Source: Natrinema soli
GTDB lineage: Archaea; Halobacteriota; Halobacteria; Halobacteriales; Natrialbaceae
DNA: 7,239 nucleotides
Direction: 5' to 3'
Assembly (NCBI RefSeq): GCF_028618695.1
Contig: NZ_JAQIVI010000518.1
Span: forward strand, 1-7,239
A program made the translations under genes and the position numbers. This document shows positions 1-5,880 of this stretch, piece by piece. The first letter of the stretch is position 1; each line of letters opens with the position of its first letter. Below the pieces are notes generated by a model. It worked only from the letters and a program-made list of their open reading frames with translations, ran no database searches and was not told the origin of the DNA.

Positions 1-2
1 GC

Positions 3-53
3 GTTCCGGACTCGGTCGATCTGGTCGATCTCCGGAGTGACGACGGCCGGTGA
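3..53 (+). CDS. Possible C-terminal end of an upstream gene (partial)
   Basis: One plus-strand frame enters from the left edge and stops at a TGA ending at 53. Its 16 codons read VPDSVDLVDLRSDDGR, which is acidic (five Asp) and mostly ends in G or C at the third position, as expected of a haloarchaeal protein tail. Only this fragment is visible, so no family can be named. The other two plus frames are also open over part of this stretch but give arginine-rich products. This is a weak call; the sequence left of the window would settle it. Confidence 0.25.
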   Translation, partial: VPDSVDLVDLRSDDGR

Positions 54-304
54 CGACGACGGTCGGTGGCGACGGTTTCCCACTGCCGAACTCGCGTTGG
101 CACGGCGACGGACGCAGCGTCAGTCGTCGTTCGGTTGATCGGCATCGCTCGAAACGACCCGACGGGAGACGACAGCCACACCGTCGGTTGTGCCGACGAG
201 GGTGCTGAAGGCGCTGAACTCGTGCGTTTCGGCCGTTCCGCAATCCGATCCGTTTTCGCTCGATTCCGTTTCGGATCCGGTTTCGGTACCGTCCGATTGC
301 CCGC

Positions 305-331
305 TCGAGCCGAACGCACCGCTCGGCTCGA
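305..331. repeat. Inverted repeat, 9-base arms with 9-base loop
   Basis: TCGAGCCGA at 305-313 is perfectly complementary to TCGGCTCGA at 323-331, with a 9-base loop between them. It lies 12 bases from the A7/T7 tract at 344-350. On the minus strand the T-tract comes before the hairpin, so this is not the classic hairpin-then-T order. It also lies inside the candidate broken frame. Confidence 0.55.
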
Positions 332-343
332 ATCATGCGGCGG

Positions 344-350
344 AAAAAAA
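344..350 (-). terminator. T7 tract, probable terminator of the HalOD1 gene
   Basis: Seven consecutive T on the minus strand, 91 bases after the HalOD1 stop codon. Archaeal RNA polymerase terminates on T-rich tracts without needing a hairpin, and this is the longest such run near the end of that gene. No RNA-level evidence is available. Confidence 0.4.
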
Positions 351-441
351 CCTATTCAAGTCGGGCGGATTCCGGCGCGAAGTGAAAATCGTCGTCCGTC
401 AGTCAGACGCGGGGCGACCAACAACTCGAGTTACGCGCCGG

Positions 442-753
442 TCAGCGAACCAGGTCGGGTCCGGCGGTGATCGACTCGGCGGCCGGCGAGCCGTCGACCG
501 AAATCGTGACGCCGTCGGCGCAGTCCACGGTGACCGCGTGGCCGTCGTAGGTGAACTCGAGACGGCCGCATCGGGTCCCGTCACGTCGGGTCGGCTCGAA
601 GAGGGCGTCCAGCGAATTGGGATCGATCCACTCGTAGAGGGGCGGCAGCTCAATCGGGTCTACGTCCCGGTGTGCTGCAACCGCGTGAAGGACGGCAACG
701 TGTAGTGGCTCGCTACTGTCGTCGCCGGTCGATCCGCTGAATGAGAAGGTCAC
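442..753 (-). CDS. HalOD1 output-domain protein
   Basis: A 103-residue acidic protein that is essentially one HalOD1 domain, a small alpha/beta module found in haloarchaea and thought to act as a signalling output. Visible family features are the first helix (VAVLHAVAAHRDVDP, about residues 19-33), the signature ELPPLYEWIDPNSLDALF (35-52), and the closing strands EFTYDGHAVTV (66-76) and GVTISVDG (81-88). The frame stays open upstream to a TTG at 933, but those extra residues are low in family character. I place the start at GTG 753 because a TATA-like CTTTTATC at 776-783 lies about 26 bases before it, as expected of a leaderless mRNA. The gene is divergent from the TRAM gene. Its partner or ligand cannot be read from sequence. 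The family call is firm and the start is probable. Confidence 0.85.
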   Translation of the reverse strand: MTFSFSGSTGDDSSEPLHVAVLHAVAAHRDVDPIELPPLYEWIDPNSLDALFEPTRRDGTRCGRLEFTYDGHAVTVDCADGVTISVDGSPAAESITAGPDLVR

Positions 754-775
754 GACGTATTCGAACGGACGGGGA

Positions 776-783
776 GATAAAAG
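776..783 (-). promoter_or_regulatory. TATA box for the HalOD1 gene
   Basis: CTTTTATC on the minus strand, with its centre about 26 bases upstream of GTG 753. This is the usual haloarchaeal TATA position for a transcript starting at the start codon. If correct, the longer reading from TTG 933 cannot be translated from this promoter. Confidence 0.6.
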
Positions 784-816
784 GGCAGCGGCGATTCGAG
801 AGCCGTACCCACCCGT

Positions 817-881
817 CGCGCCGTCGGCGAAAAGCGGTTCCGACCCGTAGTGATCGCCGCCGGTCACCGACGCGCCGTCGG
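817..881. repeat. Direct repeat CGCGCCGTCGG between divergent genes
   Basis: The 11-base word CGCGCCGTCGG occurs at 817-827 and again at 871-881, 54 bases apart. A related form, CGCGCCGG, starts at 903. All lie between the divergent HalOD1 and TRAM genes, where a shared operator would sit. CG-rich words recur by chance in this genome, so a regulatory role is only a possibility. Confidence 0.3.
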
Positions 882-921
882 AATCGGAACATGGAAGCCC
901 GACGCGCCGGCCCGTTTCAGT

Positions 922-1278
922 ATGCTCGCTCAAGCGGTGCTCGGTATCGGCCTACTCGTTGCCCTCGTGATCGGCTCGTGGGTATTCAAACGGATCCGCG
1001 GTGGCTCCGCTGACGAGCGGCGATCCCGGGACCGTCACAGAGCGGCCCAGAAACGCGACCCACCGGTCGAGATCGGCGACGTCGAGACCGTCGCTATCAG
1101 CGAGTTCACCGACCACCACTCCGGCGATCGACAGGCAGTCGGCAAGATCGAAGGGTTCGTCGTCTTCGTCGAGGACGTCCCCGGCGGCTGCGAGCCGACC
1201 GACGTGATCCGGATCAAGGTCCTCTCGTTCAACCGCGGGCACACGTCGGCGACCGCGACGTTCCTCGAGGCCGCCTAA
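922..1278 (+). CDS. Membrane-anchored TRAM-domain protein
   Basis: A 118-residue protein in two parts. Residues 2-22 (AQAVLGIGLLVALVIGSWVF) form one transmembrane segment followed by a basic linker (KRIRGG, then RRSRDRHRAAQKRD), which suggests the rest faces the cytoplasm. Residues 48-115 match a TRAM domain, a small beta-barrel found in RNA-modifying enzymes and in stand-alone archaeal proteins and generally taken to bind RNA. The marks are PPVEIGDVETVAISEF, then VGKIEGFVVFV (73-83), then DVIRIKVLSFNRGHTSATATF. The frame is open upstream to GTG 850, but I chose ATG 922 because it begins directly at the membrane segment. No clear TATA box lies 26 bases before it, so transcription may start further upstream. 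A tethered RNA-binding role is inference. Confidence 0.85.
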   Translation: MLAQAVLGIGLLVALVIGSWVFKRIRGGSADERRSRDRHRAAQKRDPPVEIGDVETVAISEFTDHHSGDRQAVGKIEGFVVFVEDVPGGCEPTDVIRIKVLSFNRGHTSATATFLEAA

Positions 1279-1303
1279 CGTATCAACTGAAACGATTTAC
1301 ACA

Positions 1304-1330
1304 CCGATCGCGAAGCTGTCGCGCGATCGG
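1304..1330. repeat. Inverted repeat after the TRAM gene
   Basis: CCGATCGCG at 1304-1312 pairs perfectly with CGCGATCGG at 1322-1330 across a 9-base loop. It starts 26 bases after the TRAM stop codon, in the 189-base convergent gap between TRAM and the PGF-CTERM gene. No T-run follows it on the plus strand, so it may protect the 3' end of the mRNA rather than terminate transcription. The word AGCTGTCGCG overlaps it at 1314-1323 and recurs at 1359-1368. Confidence 0.5.
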
Positions 1331-1437
1331 GTATGCATTGACTTCCAGTTGGTACGATAGCTGTCGCGTCTCGCCGTCCAACCGATCGTCCGATCGCACA
1401 GCCGGCGCTGCTGCCGGGTGCTGGTACTAGCGTCACC

Positions 1438-1446
1438 AAAAGAACG
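1438..1446 (-). terminator. Short T-rich end of the PGF-CTERM transcript
   Basis: The minus strand reads CGTTCTTTT here, about 22 to 30 bases after the PGF-CTERM stop codon. It is a short pyrimidine tract of the kind at which archaeal transcripts often end. It is weak, but no better T-tract is present in this gap. Confidence 0.3.
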
Positions 1447-1467
1447 GGCGCACCGATCGCCGATGCG

Positions 1468-3471
1468 TTACGCTCGCCGTCGGAGCACGAGCGCCGTTAG
1501 CAGTCCGGCGATCGACGCGAGTCCGATCCCGAACCCGGGAATACTATCGGAGCCGTCGTCTTCGTCCTCGTCATCGCTTTCCGCCGTGTTTTCGTCGTCC
1601 TGCGTCTCGAGGAACTCGCTCATTTCGTCGGTCTCGATCGCGGGGAGGTCGTCGTCCCACTCGCCGGCCCGGTGGACGGTAGTCTCGGAATCGACCACGT
1701 CGAACTGCTCGATATCAGATTTCGTCGCCGATGCAGTGTCGATCTCGCCCATGTCGTCGACGTAGACGTACATCGACGCCGTCTCTCCGTCCTGTTCGGT
1801 CGCGATCCCGCTGATAGCCATGCTTCCGCCGACCGTGTCAGTGAGCGCACTCATATTCTCGAACTTCGCGCCACCTTCAACGCGCACCGTTCCATCCGTG
1901 AGACCGGCATCGACGCGAGCGATCTCGAGCTTGGATTCTGCCAGCGCCGAAACGAACTGGTCGGCATCCGCGGACATCGTCGGCCCCGATGGCCCGGTCT
2001 GCGCCGACTGCGCCATGTTCTTGACCGCCTGACTGGCGAGGTCTTCGGCCTCGAGTTCGAACGAGCCATCCATCGAGAGCTGGTCACCGTCGGTTGTGGC
2101 CGTCAACTCGAACGTGACGTCGTTCGGCGGCTCGATGTCTCGAGACTCGAGCTCGTCGATGTAGGCGTCCCAGTTTTCGGTGTCGCTCGTCAGTGAGGCG
2201 TCGAGCGTCATCGTATCGGACGACGTTTGCTCGATCGACCCGTCCCAGGTGAGTTCCGTCTCGAGACCCGCCGCCTGCTGGGCTTCGAGAGCCGTTCGCG
2301 CGTTCTCGAGTTGGTCTGCCGGCAGCTGGTCGTCCGTGGCGGTCGCTTCCGCGAGGTCGAACATCGCGAACGTGAGTTCGTCGTAGTTCGCGATCGAAAC
2401 GTCCCAGTCGGCGTTCACCGAACTACCGCTCACGTCGACCATGAACGAGACGGTCTCGATCTCGAGGTCGGTGACGCTGGTCGCGATTTCTTCCGCGTCC
2501 GATCGACTCAGGTCGGTCGTCGGATCGTTCGCCAGCTGATCCGTAAGCTGCTCTTCGATACCGTTGTCGATACCGATGTACTCGACGGTGAAGTCGATCT
2601 CGAGCTGGGACTGACCGTTCGCCCCCGCTTCGAAGTTGTAGTCCTCGATTTCGATCGCACTGGTCCCGCCAAGCGCCGTTGAGACGCTACCATACTGACT
2701 CTGGAGCGTCTGTTTTGCCTGTTCCCGCGTCTCCCACTGGCTGGCCGTCCACTCCGTGACGGTCTGTTCCTGCGTAACGTCGACCGCGTAGCCGTCGGTC
2801 GTCTCCTTGAGGGTAGCATCGAGATACATGTCCGACTCGGCGCCACCCATGTCGCTCATTTCGACGGAGACATCCCCGCTCGTCTCGAGTCGGTCCGCGG
2901 TTACGGTGAGCTGGCCGCTCGTACTGACCGCTCCGGTCGTTGTCGCCTCGCTGTCGAACGTTCCCGACGCGGACGCATCGAACTCGTTCGTGTCCTCGGA
3001 GACTTCGCCGGAGACGTCGATGCTGAGGTCCCGAAGGTCCTCCGGTTGCTGCATGACCATCGAGCCGCTTCCGGAGAGCCCCTGTTGATCGAGGATCGCT
3101 GAGAAGTTCGCCGACTCTAGCTCGTCGTCGGGGTTCTCAATGTCGTCGACGACCAGTATGTGAGCCAGTCCTTCGCTGACGTCCATGCCCATCTCGAACT
3201 TGTTGACATCCGACTCGTCGTCGTAGCGGAGGACGGCGCTGCCGTCCTCGCCGAGATAGATCTCGTCTGCCGAGCCGAGTTGCGATTCGGCTTGCGAGAT
3301 CGAGTCGTACGATTCGAACTCGGGCTCCGGCTCGGTCGCTTCGACGGTCGTTGTCATTCCCCCGAAGACGATCGGCAGTCCGATCGTCGCTACCCCAACG
3401 ACTGCGACCAGGAACACGGCCAGAAACGCTCTGAACCCGTCCGTCGATCGAAGGTTTGTTTCCGATGACAT
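1468..3471 (-). CDS. Large PGF-CTERM cell-surface protein of unknown function
   Basis: A 667-residue exported protein. Residues 13-37 form a hydrophobic secretion signal or anchor (AFLAVFLVAVVGVATIGLPI), with possible cleavage near VEA/TE at 45-46. The C-terminus has the archaeal sorting signal: an acidic low-complexity linker (about 620-642), PGF at 645-647, a short membrane segment (648-663) and RRR at 664-666. In haloarchaea such proteins are processed by archaeosortase A and linked to membrane lipid, so this one should face the outside. The 45-620 body is Asp/Glu/Ser/Thr-rich, alternating predicted beta strands (such as LTWDGSIEQ, FELTATTDGDQLSMDGSFEL) with helices (QWETREQAKQTLQSQYG, QLENARTALEAQQAAG). 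I see no cysteine and only two N-glycosylation sequons (NFS 122, NMS 539). No enzyme motif or named domain is recognisable. ATG 3471 is supported by a TATA-like box and by GGAGGT 8 bases upstream. Export and anchoring are secure; the role is unknown. Confidence 0.92.
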   Translation of the reverse strand: MSSETNLRSTDGFRAFLAVFLVAVVGVATIGLPIVFGGMTTTVEATEPEPEFESYDSISQAESQLGSADEIYLGEDGSAVLRYDDESDVNKFEMGMDVSEGLAHILVVDDIENPDDELESANFSAILDQQGLSGSGSMVMQQPEDLRDLSIDVSGEVSEDTNEFDASASGTFDSEATTTGAVSTSGQLTVTADRLETSGDVSVEMSDMGGAESDMYLDATLKETTDGYAVDVTQEQTVTEWTASQWETREQAKQTLQSQYGSVSTALGGTSAIEIEDYNFEAGANGQSQLEIDFTVEYIGIDNGIEEQLTDQLANDPTTDLSRSDAEEIATSVTDLEIETVSFMVDVSGSSVNADWDVSIANYDELTFAMFDLAEATATDDQLPADQLENARTALEAQQAAGLETELTWDGSIEQTSSDTMTLDASLTSDTENWDAYIDELESRDIEPPNDVTFELTATTDGDQLSMDGSFELEAEDLASQAVKNMAQSAQTGPSGPTMSADADQFVSALAESKLEIARVDAGLTDGTVRVEGGAKFENMSALTDTVGGSMAISGIATEQDGETASMYVYVDDMGEIDTASATKSDIEQFDVVDSETTVHRAGEWDDDLPAIETDEMSEFLETQDDENTAESDDEDEDDGSDSIPGFGIGLASIAGLLTALVLRRRA

Positions 3472-3479
3472 ATAGGATG

Positions 3480-3485
3480 ACCTCC
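3480..3485 (-). promoter_or_regulatory. Shine-Dalgarno site of the PGF-CTERM gene
   Basis: GGAGGT on the minus strand, 8 bases before ATG 3471, is a strong match to the 16S anti-Shine-Dalgarno sequence. Most genes in this window lack one. It supports ATG 3471 if the transcript begins far enough upstream to include it. Confidence 0.55.
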
Positions 3486-3496
3486 AACTGCAAGGG

Positions 3497-3512
3497 CATA
3501 AAGGTTAATTTT
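3497..3512 (-). promoter_or_regulatory. TATA region of the PGF-CTERM gene
   Basis: The minus strand reads AAAATTAA (3512-3505) and then CCTTTATG (3504-3497). If CCTTTATG is the TATA box, its centre is 29 bases before ATG 3471 and the mRNA would be nearly leaderless. If AAAATTAA is used, the transcript would start near 3482 with a leader of about 11 bases. Confidence 0.5.
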
Positions 3513-3539
3513 CTCAACTGTCCTCTGATGGATTCAGTT

Positions 3540-3771
3540 CTAGCGTTCAGTAATCCACGCCGAAATATTCACGATAAACGACTGGTATTCGGCTCGTGAA
3601 TCGCCCGTAGACGGACCTCCTGATCCGCCCGCCTCGAGACGTTCACCGGCATCGAGCTCGCTCGGATTCCGGCCGTGTCGTCGGCCAATCGCAGGCGGTT
3701 CCTCGTCCTCAGGTACCCGATCGCCGTCTATCCGCTCGCTATCGACAACCTCTTTCGCTCGCCGCGGTCAT
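3540..3771 (-). pseudogene. Candidate frameshifted small gene upstream of the PGF-CTERM gene
   Basis: A minus-strand frame is open for 75 codons from just after a TGA at 3768-3770 to TAG at 3540-3542, with no usable start. Its product is acidic (16 Asp/Glu, 11 Arg/Lys) with protein-like stretches: KEVVDSERIDGDRVPEDEEP near the start and AEYQSFIVNISAWITER at the end. In the neighbouring frame, ATG at 3771 begins MTAASE. Removing one base near the GAAA at about 3756 would join MTAAS to KEVVDSER and give an uninterrupted product of about 78 residues. That suggests a recently broken gene or a sequencing error, but third-position GC is lower than in neighbouring genes and the ATG lies only 7 bases from that of arcS. 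I do not recognise the family. Confidence 0.25.
3559..3601. repeat. Overlapping inverted repeats upstream of the PGF-CTERM promoter
   Basis: ATTCACG (3567-3573) is complementary to CGTGAAT (3595-3601). GCCGAAATA (3559-3567) is complementary to TATTCGGC (3586-3593) apart from one extra A. The arms interleave, so the two cannot both form as one hairpin. They lie about 60 bases beyond the PGF-CTERM TATA region, where an archaeal regulator could bind. Confidence 0.35.
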
Positions 3772-3778
3772 ATCGAGT

Positions 3779-5530
3779 ATGACCGATTATTTCGAAGTAC
3801 ACGAGCGCGACGGGGCCGCGCGCGTGGGCGAACTCCGCCTCTCTTCGCCGGTGACGACGCCCGCACTCGTCGACGACGTCCTCGAGGACGCGGGCTCGCT
3901 CTGGAGCGAGGATCGCGGGATTCCCGCGGGCGACGAGTCGCGACTCACGGTGCTCCCCCACCGGGCGTTCCCCGGCGGCACCGCCGAGGAAGTGCAGGAG
4001 TCCTTCGCCGTCGACTCCCCTGACGTCGAGTATCCCAGCGTCGCGGTCGTCTCGAGCGAGAGCGTCGAATCCCAGGGAACGGACGCCTACGCCCTCTCGA
4101 ACGTCCAGTCCGTGATGGGGCACGGCGCGGCACTGGTCGAGGCCGTCGTGGCCGTCCGGGAGGCGATCCCCGCCGACACCGCCCTGCTGTTTTCCGGCGT
4201 CGCGACGCCGCGGAACGTCGCCCTGCTGGCCTACGCCGGCGTCGATCTCTTCGACGAGACCGCCGCGGTCGTGAAAGGCACCGAGGGCCGCTATCTGACG
4301 ACCGACGAGGCGTACTTCCTCGAGGATCTCGATGAGTTGCCTTGCTCGTGTCCCGCCTGCCAACAGCCCCGCGAGGAGTTTACCCGCGAGGACTGTGCGG
4401 ACCACAACGTCAACGCCCTCGAATCCGAACTGGCGATCGTTCGCCGACGGATCCGAGACGGCCGCCTCCGGGATTACGTCGAGGGACAGGCCCGCCACGA
4501 CCAGTGGCTCACCGCCGCGATGCGCGAACTCGATTCGCAGTGGGGCTACCTCGAGGAGCGCACGCCCATCCTTCGGGATTCCCAAATCGATGCCGCGTCC
4601 GCGGACACCCTTCGCCGGGTAGAGATCCAGCGCTTCGCCGACCGGGTGACGACGCGGTACCGCAACCGGTTCAAAAATCCGCTCGTGCTCGTGCCGTGTT
4701 CGGCCGCCAAGCCCTACAGCGAGTCGCAGAGCCACCGCCAGTTCCACGACGCGATTCAGTGGCGCGCCCACCTCGTCTCGATGACCAGCCCCATCGGCGT
4801 CGTCCCGCAGGAACTCGAGACGACCTACCCCGCCCAGCACTACGACACCGTCGTGACCGGCCGCTGGTCCGAAGACGAAAAGCGGTTCGTCAGTACGGTC
4901 CTGCAGCGCTACCTCGAGCGCAACGACTATCCGGAGATCATCGCCCACGTCCCCGAGGACGGCTACCGCGACATCGTCGAACGCGTCGAGGACCGACTGG
5001 ACCTCGATATCACCTACACGGTCGCGGACCACCCGACCGACGACGAGTCGCTCGCGACTCTCTCGCAAGCGCTGTCGGGTGAACTGAAGTACTCCAAGCG
5101 CGAGCGCGAGCACAACACCGTCCGCGCCATCGCGGACTACCTGCTGGGCGACGGGGCCGGCGACGACCTCTTCGAGGACATCCAGACGACCAGTCGCTAC
5201 CCCAAGATCCAGGTTCGCGACGGCGAGGATACCCAGCTCGCGACGATGGTCCCCCAGTACGGTACCCTCTCCTTCACGCTCGCGGGGGCGAGACAGTGGC
5301 TCGAGAGCGATGCGCCGACGAAGCGCGTCGAGATCGACGGCTTCGTCCCGCACGGCAGCGTGCTCGCGCCGGGCGTCGTCGACGCCGACGTGGACATCCG
5401 CGTCGGCGACGAGGTGGTCGTCGAAGGACCGAAGGCGTTCGCCGTCGGCCGCGCCGAAATGTTCGGCCGCGAGATGGCGGAGAGCACGCGCGGCGTCGCC
5501 TCCGAAATCCGCCACGTCGAGGAGAAGTGA
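3779..5530 (+). CDS. arcS: Archaeosine synthase ArcS (TgtA2)
   Basis: A 583-residue protein of normal family length that makes archaeosine (G+) at position 15 in the tRNA D-arm. After TgtA inserts preQ0, ArcS modifies its nitrile; in studied archaea it attaches lysine and a radical-SAM partner then releases G+. The N-terminal half is TGT-like: VGELRLSSPVTTPAL (16-30), LLFSGVATPRNVALLAYAGVD (about 136-156), and a zinc-site pattern C189, C191, C194 with H209 of the HN motif. The ArcS signature PC-x3-KPY-x2-S-x2-H is intact (C307, K311, Y313, S316, H319). Residues about 513-583 form an RNA-binding PUA domain (PHGSVLAPGVVDADVDIRVGDEVVVEG). ATG 3779 gives the family N-terminus; there is no Shine-Dalgarno site and only a weak TATA-like box 25 bases upstream, so a leaderless mRNA is likely. 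It stands alone here, with no tgtA or partner enzyme beside it. Confidence 0.97.
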   Translation: MTDYFEVHERDGAARVGELRLSSPVTTPALVDDVLEDAGSLWSEDRGIPAGDESRLTVLPHRAFPGGTAEEVQESFAVDSPDVEYPSVAVVSSESVESQGTDAYALSNVQSVMGHGAALVEAVVAVREAIPADTALLFSGVATPRNVALLAYAGVDLFDETAAVVKGTEGRYLTTDEAYFLEDLDELPCSCPACQQPREEFTREDCADHNVNALESELAIVRRRIRDGRLRDYVEGQARHDQWLTAAMRELDSQWGYLEERTPILRDSQIDAASADTLRRVEIQRFADRVTTRYRNRFKNPLVLVPCSAAKPYSESQSHRQFHDAIQWRAHLVSMTSPIGVVPQELETTYPAQHYDTVVTGRWSEDEKRFVSTVLQRYLERNDYPEIIAHVPEDGYRDIVERVEDRLDLDITYTVADHPTDDESLATLSQALSGELKYSKREREHNTVRAIADYLLGDGAGDDLFEDIQTTSRYPKIQVRDGEDTQLATMVPQYGTLSFTLAGARQWLESDAPTKRVEIDGFVPHGSVLAPGVVDADVDIRVGDEVVVEGPKAFAVGRAEMFGREMAESTRGVASEIRHVEEK

Positions 5531-5568
5531 GTGGGAGTATCGGGGGGAGCCAACCGGACGGTTCGTGA

Positions 5569-5574
5569 TTTTCG
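5569..5574 (+). terminator. Short T-tract after arcS
   Basis: ATTTTC about 40 bases after the arcS stop is the only T-run in the 119-base convergent gap before the zinc-finger microprotein gene. It is a plausible but weak archaeal terminator. Confidence 0.25.
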
Positions 5575-5649
5575 ACTCGGTCGTGTTGCTCGGACCCCTA
5601 TTCCGAATCCCTGACCGTCTCCGAGACTCCCGCTGAGTCGGCGGCCGGG

Positions 5650-5796
5650 TTACCGGTTCGTCGCGTCGGACCCGCAGTCACAGCGCTCGGAGACGTTCTC
5701 TCGACAGGACGGACACCGACAGCCGTTCACGAATCGGTTGACGGATCGACCACACTCCGGACAGTCCCAGATGCTTGAATTCAACGTTCCCGTCAC
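5650..5796 (-). CDS. Zinc-finger microprotein with seven cysteines
   Basis: A 48-residue protein with the pattern CPECG (C12, C15), CRCPSC (C26, C28, C31) and CDCG (C39, C41). The CPxCG knuckles are typical of zinc-ribbon microproteins, of which haloarchaea have many, and suggest one or two bound zinc ions. No membrane segment is present, so it is probably cytoplasmic; the partner is unknown. I chose GTG 5796, which gives MTGTLNSSIWDCPECG; TTG 5784 is also possible. Longer readings of this frame run antisense through the SdpI gene and are basic, so the cysteine-rich end is the only real part. A weak TATA-like CTTTCC lies about 28 bases before the GTG. The gene converges with arcS and diverges from the SdpI gene. 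Seven cysteines at this spacing are unlikely by chance. Confidence 0.65.
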   Translation of the reverse strand: MTGTLNSSIWDCPECGRSVNRFVNGCRCPSCRENVSERCDCGSDATNR

Positions 5797-5880
5797 TGTC
5801 AGGCCCTGATTCCGACGAGACGGAAAGGTGTTTCCCACCGTCTCGGCTCGAGAAAACCGACCCGGCGCCGGAATCGTCGG

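Larger units (their letters stand above)
120..359 (-). pseudogene. Candidate nonsense-interrupted small acidic ORF
   Basis: On the minus strand a TTG at 359 reads MNRFFSAA and then meets TGA at 333-335. The same frame then stays open for 70 codons to the TGA at 120-122. That part has 14 Asp/Glu against two Arg and no Lys, with a Ser/Gly/Thr/Glu-rich first half followed by a more ordered region (AFSTLVGTTDGVAVVSRRVV). This composition is typical of haloarchaeal proteins and unlike the basic shadow frames around it. No ATG, GTG or TTG follows the TGA until late, so the frame has no start of its own. A TATA-like TTTTCA at 383-388 lies about 27 bases before the TTG, which suits a leaderless start. 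It may be a decayed gene, or simply an open frame made likely by high GC. I do not recognise the family. Confidence 0.25.
54..441. other. Gene-poor stretch left of the HalOD1 gene
   Basis: No intact gene is supported here. The plus-strand frames that stay open are rich in Arg and Ser and low in Asp and Glu, so they look like chance openings in GC-rich DNA. The stretch holds a hairpin at 305-331, an A7/T7 tract at 344-350 that may end HalOD1 transcription, and a minus-strand acidic frame at 120-359 with an internal stop, listed separately. Confidence 0.5.
3472..3778. other. Divergent intergenic region between the PGF-CTERM gene and arcS
   Basis: A 307-base gap with no intact gene. It holds the PGF-CTERM promoter and ribosome site at its left end, an AT-richer part with overlapping inverted repeats (3559-3601), the candidate frameshifted frame at 3540-3771, and a weak TATA-like CTTTC (3752-3756) about 25 bases before the arcS ATG. 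Confidence 0.6.

Noticed and set aside
190..705. Plus-strand open frame of 171 codons opposite the HalOD1 gene
   Set aside because: It overlaps the HalOD1 gene, is rich in Arg and Val without an acidic bias, and shows no family features.
1672..2196. Plus-strand open frames antisense to the PGF-CTERM gene
   Set aside because: Their products are arginine-rich shadows of an acidic sense-strand gene with clear secretion and anchor signals.
3528..3599. Plus-strand 23-codon frame starting MDSVLAFSNP
   Set aside because: Too short, basic, without a promoter at the right distance and without any recognisable motif.
3728..5515. A 595-codon open frame antisense to arcS
   Set aside because: The sense strand encodes ArcS with all family motifs. 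Long antisense frames arise from GC-rich third positions, and this product has no recognisable domain.
5619..5638. Small inverted repeats after arcS (GTCTC-C-GAGAC and GACTC/GAGTC)
   Set aside because: Five-base arms are expected by chance in this composition and no T-run follows them.
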